Below, piece by piece: positions 1-5,448 of a stretch of DNA of 7,987 nt. The notes below the pieces were generated by a model. It did no database searches, was not told where the DNA came from, and saw only the letters and a list, made by a program, of their open reading frames with translations. The stretch spans positions 1 through 7,987 of the forward strand of contig JAAZCR010000311.1 of NCBI GenBank assembly GCA_012513195.1, read 5' to 3'. A program made the position numbers and the translations under genes. Within the stretch, counting starts at the first letter, position 1; every line of letters starts with the position of its first letter. This stretch comes from Bacilli bacterium (GTDB taxonomy: Bacteria > Bacillota_I > Bacilli_A > Haloplasmatales > Haloplasmataceae).

Positions 1-217
1 ATTTATAAGCTTCATGATGATCCTTACCTAATAACTTAATCTCACCCTTATCGGGAACTATTAAATTACATATACATTTAATCGTAGTAGTTTTACCACT
101 ACCATTAGGTCCTAAGATACCACAGATAGTACCTTGTTTAATATTAAATGAGATATCATCAACTGCTTTTACATCTCGATAATGTTTTACGAGATTTGTG
201 ACTTCTATTGCGTTCAA
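1..217 (-). CDS. ABC transporter ATP-binding protein, N-terminal part (runs off left edge)
   Basis: This is the nucleotide-binding subunit of an ABC transporter, which would hydrolyse ATP at the inner face of the membrane to drive a partner permease. The 72 visible residues start MNAIEVTNLVKHYRDVKAVD and hold a clear Walker A motif, GPNGSGKTT, at residues 36-44, which is the usual position. The Q-loop, signature motif and Walker B lie beyond the window edge. The start is TTG at 215-217, chosen because an AGAGGTG ribosome binding site (224-230 on this strand) sits six bases upstream and the protein begins at the normal family position. The A-loop tyrosine is probably Y13. The Walker A followed by TTTIKCICNLIVPDKGEIKLLG resembles multidrug or antibiotic-type exporters (the CcmA/YtrB-like group), but the substrate cannot be told from this fragment. 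It is transcribed divergently from the selenium-type operon, with no evidence of a functional link. Confidence 0.93.
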   Translation of the reverse strand, partial: MNAIEVTNLVKHYRDVKAVDDISFNIKQGTICGILGPNGSGKTTTIKCICNLIVPDKGEIKLLGKDHHEAYK

Positions 218-242
218 TTCTTTCACCTCTAATAATTTTTTT

Positions 243-257
243 ATAAGTATAACTTAT
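243..257. promoter_or_regulatory. 15-base palindrome over the ABC gene -10 box (possible operator)
   Basis: ATAAGT-ATA-ACTTAT is a perfect inverted repeat with six-base arms and a three-base centre. It covers the predicted -10 box of the leftward ABC ATPase gene, where a bound repressor would block RNA polymerase. Transporter ATPases of this size are often controlled by GntR- or PadR-type repressors, but none is encoded in the window, and short AT-rich palindromes also arise by chance. Confidence 0.25.
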
Positions 258-275
258 TTTGGGAGAAAATGTAAT
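246..275 (-). promoter_or_regulatory. Predicted sigma-A promoter for the ABC ATPase gene
   Basis: On the minus strand there is a -10-like TATACT (246-251) and a -35-like ATTACA (270-275) separated by 18 bases. Transcription would start near 239, giving a leader of about 20 bases that contains the AGAGGTG ribosome binding site. The -10 box matches the consensus in five of six positions and the -35 in four of six. This is a pattern match only. Confidence 0.45.
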
Positions 276-343
276 AGGTTTATGAGAAAAATGTTAAGTT
301 TAGAATTTTAAATAGTTTTATAAACAGTCGTTAGTATATAACT

Positions 344-395
344 GTTCTATAATTTTTGGTGTGGGTGAATAAACTCACACCAAAGATTATAGAAC
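344..395. repeat. Long near-perfect inverted repeat (23-bp arms, 6-base loop)
   Basis: The left arm (344-366) and right arm (373-395) are complementary over 23 positions, with only two G-U-type wobble positions on the plus-strand RNA, around the loop GAATAA. It starts GTTCTATAAT and ends ATTATAGAAC. No run of T follows it on either strand (the plus side continues CAGATTTTC), so it is unlike the two clear terminators elsewhere in this window. It lies between two divergent genes, about 130 bases upstream of the desulfurase start. It could be a small dispersed element of the MITE or REP kind, a structured leader or small RNA, or a tail-less terminator. The sequence alone does not decide between these. 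Confidence 0.75.
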
Positions 396-442
396 CAGAT
401 TTTCATATCTTAGCCATTTTTTTAAAGATCGTCTCTTTTGTC

Positions 443-460
443 AATGTAAGCCTTTACATT
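443..460. promoter_or_regulatory. 18-base palindrome upstream of the selenium/sulfur operon (possible operator)
   Basis: AATGTAA-GCCT-TTACATT is a perfect inverted repeat with seven-base arms. Its right half contains the TTTACA proposed as the -35 box of the downstream operon. Its position suggests a binding site for a dimeric regulator, but no regulator gene is adjacent. It could also form a weak RNA hairpin if transcription starts further upstream. Confidence 0.35.
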
Positions 461-481
461 AACTGTTTTATGTGATAAACT
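453..481 (+). promoter_or_regulatory. Weak predicted promoter for the desulfurase-yedE-DUF3343 operon
   Basis: TTTACA (453-458, five of six matches to the -35 consensus) is followed after 17 bases by TAAACT (476-481, four of six matches to the -10 consensus). The start of transcription would be near 488, which leaves a leader of about 35 bases before the preferred ATG at 522 and would exclude the ATG at 486. The -10 box is poor, so an upstream promoter that reads through the 344-395 hairpin remains possible. Confidence 0.3.
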
Positions 482-512
482 ACAAATGATTATGAAAATA
501 TTCACAAAATCT

Positions 513-517
513 GGTGA
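513..517 (+). promoter_or_regulatory. Ribosome binding site that favours the ATG at 522
   Basis: GGTGA lies four bases before the ATG at 522 and matches the 3' part of the full AGGAGGTGAT anti-SD complement, so the effective spacing is normal. The upstream in-frame ATG at 486 has only a weak GTGAT about nine bases before it. Confidence 0.45.
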
Positions 518-521
518 TAAT

Positions 522-1658
522 ATGATTTATTTCGACAACGCTGCAACAACTCATAAACCACAAGAAGTAATCGATGCTGTTAGAATAGCTTTAAACACAT
601 TTGGTAATGCAGGAAGAGGAAACTCAGTTGAAGCATTAAATGCTTCAAGGGTTATATATGAAACTCGAGAAAAATTATGTGCATTATTTAACGCAGAATC
701 TCCCAAGCAAATTGCTTTCACTTATAATGCCACAATGAGCTTAAATATCGCTATTAAAGGTTTATTACAACCAGGTGATCATTGTATTTCTACCGTCTTA
801 GAACATAACTCTGTTCTAAGACCTTTATATGAATTAGAAAAGTTAGGAGTAGAAGTATCCTTCGTTAATTGTGATGCTGATGGTAATCTAATTTTAGATA
901 ATATAGAAGAACTTATAAAACCGAATACTAAAGCCATTATCTGCACTCATGCTTCAAATGTAACTGGTAATCTAGTAAATATCGAATATATTGGCCAAAT
1001 CGCGAAAAAATATGGTTTAGTTTTTATCGTTGATGCAGCTCAAACAGCAGGCTTGATTCCCATTGATGTTAGGTCATATAATATTGATATTTTATGCTTT
1101 ACGGGTCATAAATCTTTATTAGCTCCTCAAGGTATTGGTGGTATTTATGTTAGAAAAGGACTTAACTTAAAACCACTTATTACTGGCGGAAGTGGTTTTG
1201 ATTCCTTTAATAAAGAACATCCTGATTTCATGCCTAGCCATTTAGAAGCAGGGACTATTAATAGTCATGGAATCGCAGGATTAAATGCAGGATTAAGTTA
1301 CATTGAAAAAAATGGTATTGATAACATAAGACGATATGTTCAAGAGTTAACTTGGTTATTCTATCTAGAAATTAAAAAACTTGATGGAATTAAAGTATAT
1401 GGTAATTTTCATAGTAGAGAAAGATGTCCAATTGTTTCAATAAATGTTCTTGATTATGACTCTGCTTATATTAGTGACATATTAATAACTAAATATCATA
1501 TCGAAACAAGATCTGGGATTCATTGTGCTCCCTTAATCCATAAAGCTCTTGGTACTAGTAATCAAGGAGTTGTAAGATTCAGTTTTTCGCATACTAACAC
1601 AGAAGATGAAATCATCTATGGTATCAAAGCCCTTAAAGCACTATTGAGGGATTTATAA
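522..1658 (+). CDS. Cysteine desulfurase / selenocysteine lyase-like PLP enzyme
   Basis: This is a PLP-dependent aminotransferase class V (NifS/SufS-like) enzyme that would take sulfur or selenium from cysteine or selenocysteine as an enzyme-bound persulfide or selenide. Numbered from 522 it has 378 residues, a full family length. The N-terminus is MIYFDNAATT; H95 in LEHNS and D171 in VDAAQTAG are the cofactor-ring contacts; K197 in TGHKS is the PLP Schiff-base lysine; C335 in RSGIHCAP is the catalytic cysteine. The overall pattern matches the 'cysteine desulfurase family protein' branch (TIGR01977-like) rather than housekeeping IscS or SufS. An in-frame ATG at 486 would add 12 residues, but family proteins begin at the MIYFDNAAT segment, so 522 is preferred. 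It is the first gene of an operon, 25 bases ahead of yedE, and this neighbourhood points to selenium or sulfur trafficking. Whether it acts on cysteine or selenocysteine cannot be read from the sequence. Confidence 0.93.
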   Translation: MIYFDNAATTHKPQEVIDAVRIALNTFGNAGRGNSVEALNASRVIYETREKLCALFNAESPKQIAFTYNATMSLNIAIKGLLQPGDHCISTVLEHNSVLRPLYELEKLGVEVSFVNCDADGNLILDNIEELIKPNTKAIICTHASNVTGNLVNIEYIGQIAKKYGLVFIVDAAQTAGLIPIDVRSYNIDILCFTGHKSLLAPQGIGGIYVRKGLNLKPLITGGSGFDSFNKEHPDFMPSHLEAGTINSHGIAGLNAGLSYIEKNGIDNIRRYVQELTWLFYLEIKKLDGIKVYGNFHSRERCPIVSINVLDYDSAYISDILITKYHIETRSGIHCAPLIHKALGTSNQGVVRFSFSHTNTEDEIIYGIKALKALLRDL

Positions 1659-1683
1659 AAATACAAGGAAGAGGTAGGAGAGC

Positions 1684-2745
1684 ATGAAGTATTTAAAAGA
1701 AAAAAAATATCTAATTCTTGCAGGGATTATATGTGGTATTGTCGCAATGTTACTTGCCATCTTTGATAATCCCAAAAACATGGCAATATGTGTTGCTTGT
1801 TTCATACGAGACATCGCAGGAGCACTTGGATTACACCGAGCGACTGCCGTTCAATTTGTTAGACCTGAAATAATCGGAATTGTGCTTGGTGCTTTAATCA
1901 TAGCTCTATGCACAAAAGAGTACAAATCAATTGGTGGATCTAGCCCAATGATTCGGTTCTTATTAGGGATAATGATGATTATTGGTGCACTAGTATTCTT
2001 AGGTTGTCCATTAAGAATGATCTTAAGAATGAGTGCTGGTGATTTAAATGCTTGGGTTGGATTAGTAGGTTTTGTGCTTGGAGTAGGTACAGGTGTTATT
2101 GCCTTAAGGATGGGGTATACTTTAGGTAAAAATCATGAAACTAATCTGACAAGTGGATTCGTTGCTCCTTTCTTATTAGTTGTCATTTTCATTTTAGCAC
2201 TTACGACTAACTTACTCTTTCAAAGTGAATCTGGTCCTGGTAGTATGCACGCTCCTGTCTTAATATCATTAACAGGTGGACTAGTATTCGGTGCAGTTGC
2301 GCAAAGATCACGAATGTGTTTTGGTGGTGCTTTCCGCGACAGCATCATGATTAAGAATTTCGATAAACTATTAATTATCGGAGCGTTATTTATTGTGATG
2401 TTGATCTATAATATCGCAAGTGGTAACTTTAATTTTGGTTTTAAAGATCAACCAATTGCTCATACTGAATGGTTATGGAACATCCTCGGTATGTATGTTG
2501 TTGGATTTGCTGCTGTACTTGCAGGTGGATGTCCACTTCGACAATTAATCTTGACAGGACAAGGTTCCTCAGATGCGGCAGTCACTGTTTTAGGAATGTT
2601 TGCTGGTGGAGCACTTGCTCATAACCTAAATCTTGCTTCAAGTGCTACTGGTACAACATTAAATGGTCGAGTGGCAGTATTAATCTGTCTCGCACTTTTA
2701 TTCATAATCGCTTATTTAAACCGTCGTCAAGAAGCAAATGCATAA
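1684..2745 (+). CDS. yedE: Selenium metabolism membrane protein YedE (YeeE/YedE family transporter)
   Basis: This is a polytopic membrane protein of the YeeE/YedE (Sulf_transp) superfamily, which includes the thiosulfate transporter TsuA. The branch seen here (YedE/FdhT, TIGR04112-like) is found in selenium-metabolism gene clusters and is thought to import a selenium or sulfur species. It has 353 residues and about nine or ten hydrophobic segments. Family landmarks are NMAICVACFIRDIAGALGLH at 32-51 (C36 and C39), LGCPLRM at 106-112 (C108), RSRMCFGGAFRDS at 208-220 (C212) and GGCPLRQ at 281-287 (C283). The two GCPLR motifs mark an internal duplication of the fold. In TsuA, conserved membrane cysteines relay the substrate, and C108 and C283 are the obvious equivalents here. 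The start at 1684 follows GGTAGGAG in the gap after the desulfurase. The 8-base gap to the DUF3343 gene supports one transcript. The true substrate is unproven for this branch. Confidence 0.93.
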   Translation: MKYLKEKKYLILAGIICGIVAMLLAIFDNPKNMAICVACFIRDIAGALGLHRATAVQFVRPEIIGIVLGALIIALCTKEYKSIGGSSPMIRFLLGIMMIIGALVFLGCPLRMILRMSAGDLNAWVGLVGFVLGVGTGVIALRMGYTLGKNHETNLTSGFVAPFLLVVIFILALTTNLLFQSESGPGSMHAPVLISLTGGLVFGAVAQRSRMCFGGAFRDSIMIKNFDKLLIIGALFIVMLIYNIASGNFNFGFKDQPIAHTEWLWNILGMYVVGFAAVLAGGCPLRQLILTGQGSSDAAVTVLGMFAGGALAHNLNLASSATGTTLNGRVAVLICLALLFIIAYLNRRQEANA

Positions 2746-2753
2746 TAAAAACA

Positions 2754-2975
2754 GTGAAACTCTTAATTACTTGTCCAACTACCAGCGATGTTATTGCGTT
2801 AGAAAAATACTGCCATCAATATAACGTACCAGGAAGAATAATACCTACACCGCGCAAATACTCCAGTGGTTGTGGTTATGCTTGGTATACCGATTTAGAA
2901 TATAAAGAGATAATACTCCAATTAATGAATAAACATCAAATTGATTATGACGATATATATGAACATATAGAATGA
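2754..2975 (+). CDS. DUF3343 small protein, putative Se/S carrier
   Basis: This is a 73-residue protein of the DUF3343 family, members of which are encoded beside yedE, yedF and desulfurase genes and have been proposed as selenium or sulfur carriers; no biochemical role is established. The family pattern is visible: a first beta strand KLLITCPTTSDVIALEKYC, then NVPGRIIPTPR at 24-34, then the glycine-cysteine motif SSGCGYAW at 37-44, where C40 is the conserved cysteine likely to carry the chalcogen. C7 and C20 are extra. The start is GTG at 2754; no in-frame ATG lies just upstream, and the family N-terminus fits this point. There is no recognisable ribosome binding site, and the yedE stop is only eight bases upstream, so translation is probably coupled to yedE. 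The gene ends in TGA just before the operon terminator, whose A-tract touches the stop codon. Confidence 0.88.
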   Translation: MKLLITCPTTSDVIALEKYCHQYNVPGRIIPTPRKYSSGCGYAWYTDLEYKEIILQLMNKHQIDYDDIYEHIE

Positions 2976-2979
2976 AAAA

Positions 2980-3013
2980 AGCCTAAGGTTCTAAAAGAAT
3001 CTTAGGCTCTTTT
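2980..3013. terminator. Bidirectional intrinsic terminator
   Basis: A 13-bp stem (2980-2992 with 2996-3008, one G-U wobble, three-base loop) is preceded by a run of A (2974-2980) and followed by CTTTT. It ends the rightward desulfurase-yedE-DUF3343 operon and, read on the other strand with its run of T, the leftward DUF4349 gene that stops at 3030. Confidence 0.9.
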
Positions 3014-3029
3014 CATTTGAGGAGATTAA

Positions 3030-4172
3030 TTATGGCATTATGGTATTATTTTGGATTTGCTTAATTTGCTTTTTTAGCTTTTTCTTCTTGTAAATCGCTC
3101 TAATTCCAAAACCAATACCCGTACCAGCAGCACCAAATGGTAAAATCGCAATTATCGCAAGTAATAAGAATTTTAAGACTTCTACGAAAGCATTAAGTGA
3201 GCCAATAAATACTTTGCCAACGGTGGAGATGTATCTACTTTCGGTAATAATAGTGAGATATGTTTTATAACTTGGTCTCTCGTCATTTGCTTGCGCTGTA
3301 GCTTCAATTCGATAGGTAGTGCCAGGTTTTAAATCTTTAAATTCAAATTCCCCTTGATCGTATTGATAGATGGTTTTACTAATCTCATCAACTTTTTTAC
3401 CATCAAGTAAGAGCGTAACTTTGACTTCAATTATTTTATCATGTTTATTGCTTATGATAATAGTAGCGCTATTATTCGTTGTTGTATAATCAGCAATACT
3501 GGGAGCTTCTGTTTGTGGTAGAATCGCATTTAGATTATCAACTTTTGTAATAGTTAAATTGATGGTTGAGTATTCTACAAGACTATCATATTGATTGAGT
3601 TTTAATTCAATTTGTTCCATTTCAGCTTCAACATCGAGGAGTTGTTCAACAATTTCAGTTCGTGTTTTTGTATCTGTAGCTTCTTCATATAACTCTAATA
3701 AACGCGTATGTTGTGTTTGTAAAGCGATGAGTCTTGCTTGATAGGTAATATAAGTGTTAGTAATATCTTCACTGTTTAATACATAACTTACTGTTTCTCC
3801 TTGAGTTTGAATATGACTAATAAAATCAGTAAGATTATCTGTTTTTACTCTTAATGTGGCTTTAATAATATCAGTAGATATCTCAAGTGACTCAACATAT
3901 GCATCATAATCAGTTAATTTATCAGTGATGTTTTCATATGCTTCACTTGGATTAGTAGAAATAAGACTAATTCGAGCCTTGTAGATTACTTTTCGATTTT
4001 CCTGTGGTGCTAGGTTAGATAAGTTTGCTCTCTCACCATCGGGTGCAGGAGTGTTATCGACAGGAAGATTGTCATTTGGAAAGTCATCATTATGCTCCGT
4101 ACGATCTTTAGCACACCCTACTACTAGTACTACTAATAAAATTAGAATCAGGAATCTCAAAATTTTTTTCAT
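3030..4172 (-). CDS. DUF4349 lipoprotein with an FN3-like domain and C-terminal membrane anchor
   Basis: This is a surface lipoprotein of 380 residues and unknown function. Residues 1-20 form a lipoprotein signal peptide with the lipobox VVGC, so C20 should be lipidated after export. A Pro/Asp/Asn-rich linker (about 21-58) follows. Residues 60-210 match the DUF4349 pattern: RKVIYKARISL, then AYENITDKLTDYDAYVES, then the helix-rich segment 140-195 that is predicted coiled coil, ending EYSTINLTI. Residues about 222-311 look like a fibronectin type III-like beta domain (the LKPGTTYRIEATA segment at 281-293 is typical), which many DUF4349 proteins lack. A hydrophobic stretch at about 322-358 then spans the membrane and ends in a Lys-rich cytoplasmic tail (YKKKKLKKQIK). 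The protein would be held both by lipid and by a transmembrane helix. The start has AAAGGGG seven bases upstream. I found no confident promoter in the 152 bases before it. Confidence 0.85.
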   Translation of the reverse strand: MKKILRFLILILLVVLVVGCAKDRTEHNDDFPNDNLPVDNTPAPDGERANLSNLAPQENRKVIYKARISLISTNPSEAYENITDKLTDYDAYVESLEISTDIIKATLRVKTDNLTDFISHIQTQGETVSYVLNSEDITNTYITYQARLIALQTQHTRLLELYEEATDTKTRTEIVEQLLDVEAEMEQIELKLNQYDSLVEYSTINLTITKVDNLNAILPQTEAPSIADYTTTNNSATIIISNKHDKIIEVKVTLLLDGKKVDEISKTIYQYDQGEFEFKDLKPGTTYRIEATAQANDERPSYKTYLTIITESRYISTVGKVFIGSLNAFVEVLKFLLLAIIAILPFGAAGTGIGFGIRAIYKKKKLKKQIKQIQNNTIMP

Positions 4173-4324
4173 ATAAAATCCCCTTTAATTATAAGCATAG
4201 TCATATACTTCATTGTAAATGAATAATATTGGGTAATTCTATTAATAAGTACGTAAATAGCACTATTATAGTTAGTTAAAAAATAAAAAACTTTAGATAA
4301 CTATTCATATTTTTGGTTGGATTT
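4173..4324. other. Intergenic gap with a short direct repeat and no gene
   Basis: This gap lies between two leftward genes. I see no open frame with a start and ribosome binding site. On the minus strand a TATAAT sits near 4265-4270 without a good -35 box, and another at 4188-4193 is too close to the ribosome binding site of the DUF4349 gene to serve it. The phosphotransferase gene upstream has no obvious intrinsic terminator here, only loosely paired T-rich sequence on the minus strand, so read-through into the DUF4349 gene is possible. Confidence 0.5.
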
Positions 4325-4339
4325 TTATAGATAACTATT
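4294..4339. repeat. 12-base direct repeat spanning the end of the phosphotransferase gene
   Basis: TAGATAACTATT occurs at 4294-4305 and again at 4328-4339, 34 bases apart. The second copy encodes the last residues of the phosphotransferase (on the minus strand), and the first lies just past its stop. This may be a small tandem duplication of the gene end or chance in AT-rich DNA. Confidence 0.55.
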
Positions 4340-5314
4340 AAAATCAATATCTACAAAAGGTATATCGTTAATAATGCGTTCACGATAAAAATCCACATAA
4401 CGTTTTGCGTATGGTTCATTTTCTAAATCACTACTTCTATGAAAGACAATATATAAAACCATTTCTCTTAATTTAAGGAAATCAGTTATCGTAAGAAAAT
4501 CTTCTTTGTTAAGATGGTTTTCGCTCTTGTATCCTTCCATAAATAATGACATAAATTTATCTGCTGTTTCATTGCGTTTATCAGTATCTTGTATACCTTG
4601 AACATAATAGAAGAGGGCAATCGCAATATCACTGATAAAATACATGTAACTGGTATCATCAAAATCAAACACGCAAAGTTCATCATCTTTGACAAAGAAA
4701 TTCCCCATATGAATATCTGTATGTATTAAACCATAGTTATTGCTATTTGTGGAATATTGCTTAATCTTATTAATTAAACTCATAAATTTACCATGAATTA
4801 TCGCATCATTTTTATCTAAATATTTATGCGCATTAATAAATAGGGGATCTTCATACCATTGATATCGTTTAGTTTCTTTAGCTTGGTATGTTTTGGTTAA
4901 TTGATGAAATCGTCCGATTGTTTTACCATAGTTAATAAAAAATCTATCCGTTAAAGAATCTCTGGTTGGTCTTGTCCCAGGAACTTTATGATATACAGAG
5001 ATGGTAAAGTATGATCCATCTAGACAATTGACTTTTTCCACTAAACGATTATTAATTGATTTTATTGGTAAAGAGACATTAGCTTTATTTTCAGCCAAGT
5101 AATTGACAAAATCGAGTTCTGCTTCTACTTGTTCAAGTGATCGATGAGAACTATGGGAAATACGCATGATATAATCAGTGTTATTCTTCGTGAAACCATA
5201 AATATAATTTTCAAAACCACCAACCATATATAAGTCTTGTGCTTGAATATCATAGTATTTACTTGCTTCTATTAAGATTTTCTCGTTAAATAAAGTGTGA
5301 ATGTATTTTTCCAT
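4325..5314 (-). CDS. Aminoglycoside phosphotransferase (APH)/choline kinase-fold protein, substrate unknown
   Basis: This is a cytoplasmic phosphotransferase of the APH/choline kinase/type II homoserine kinase fold, with 329 residues, a normal length. The catalytic loop is GLIHTDIHMGN at 195-205, with H198, catalytic D200 and metal-binding N205, followed by the metal-binding DFDD at 217-220 in VFDFDDTSYMYFISDIAIAL. The N-lobe carries YIMRIS at 48-53: the position where many kinases of this fold have the ATP-binding lysine is R51, a variant seen in the homoserine kinase-like branch. The substrate could be a sugar, an amino alcohol, an amino acid or a drug; nothing in the sequence decides it, and calling it a resistance gene would be unsupported. 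It has a perfect AGGAGG five bases before the ATG and its own promoter. It is divergent from an MFS transporter, which could be a functional partner or an unrelated neighbour. Confidence 0.88.
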   Translation of the reverse strand: MEKYIHTLFNEKILIEASKYYDIQAQDLYMVGGFENYIYGFTKNNTDYIMRISHSSHRSLEQVEAELDFVNYLAENKANVSLPIKSINNRLVEKVNCLDGSYFTISVYHKVPGTRPTRDSLTDRFFINYGKTIGRFHQLTKTYQAKETKRYQWYEDPLFINAHKYLDKNDAIIHGKFMSLINKIKQYSTNSNNYGLIHTDIHMGNFFVKDDELCVFDFDDTSYMYFISDIAIALFYYVQGIQDTDKRNETADKFMSLFMEGYKSENHLNKEDFLTITDFLKLREMVLYIVFHRSSDLENEPYAKRYVDFYRERIINDIPFVDIDFNSYL

Positions 5315-5340
5315 GTTATCCTCCTATTATTGTTAATAGA

Positions 5341-5370
5341 ATGATAGCACATTTAGACAAAAAAGGTAAA
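5341..5370 (-). promoter_or_regulatory. Predicted extended -10 promoter for the phosphotransferase gene
   Basis: On the minus strand TGC-TATCAT gives an extended -10 box (hexamer at 5341-5346), and TTTACC (5365-5370) stands 18 bases upstream as a weak -35 box. Transcription would start near 5334, giving a leader of about 20 bases that includes AGGAGG. Confidence 0.55.
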
Positions 5371-5378
5371 TATTTTTC

Positions 5379-5407
5379 ATGACAATAGCGCTTTTATTTG
5401 TTATACT
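5379..5407 (+). promoter_or_regulatory. Predicted sigma-A promoter for the MFS transporter gene
   Basis: ATGACA (5379-5384, five of six matches) is followed after 17 bases by TATACT (5402-5407, five of six), with TG at 5399-5400 forming an extended -10 box. Transcription would start near 5414, about 35 bases before the ATG at 5449. This is the strongest promoter pattern in the window. Confidence 0.7.
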
Positions 5408-5448
5408 AGATTCAACAAAATATTTACTTCGATTATAGGGGGAATATA

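Noticed and set aside
344..395. The long hairpin as an ordinary intrinsic terminator
   Set aside because: No T-run follows on either strand, and it sits between divergent gene starts where no coding gene ends.
486..521. Upstream in-frame ATG of the desulfurase gene
   Set aside because: It would add 12 residues before the conserved MIYFDNAAT start and lies almost at the predicted transcription start; the ATG at 522 has the better ribosome binding site.
2973..2975. TGA of the DUF3343 gene read as selenocysteine or as tryptophan (code 4)
   Set aside because: The protein is already full family length, only a couple of codons follow before TAA, the hairpin there is a terminator with flanking A and T runs, and genes here use TGG for tryptophan.
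4486..4695. 69-codon minus-strand open frame inside the phosphotransferase gene
   Set aside because: It lies in another frame of the same strand within a well-supported gene, has no ribosome binding site and its translation resembles no family I know.
4325..5314. The phosphotransferase as an antibiotic resistance gene
   Set aside because: Only the general fold motifs are visible; many housekeeping kinases share them, and there is no mobile element or other resistance gene nearby.
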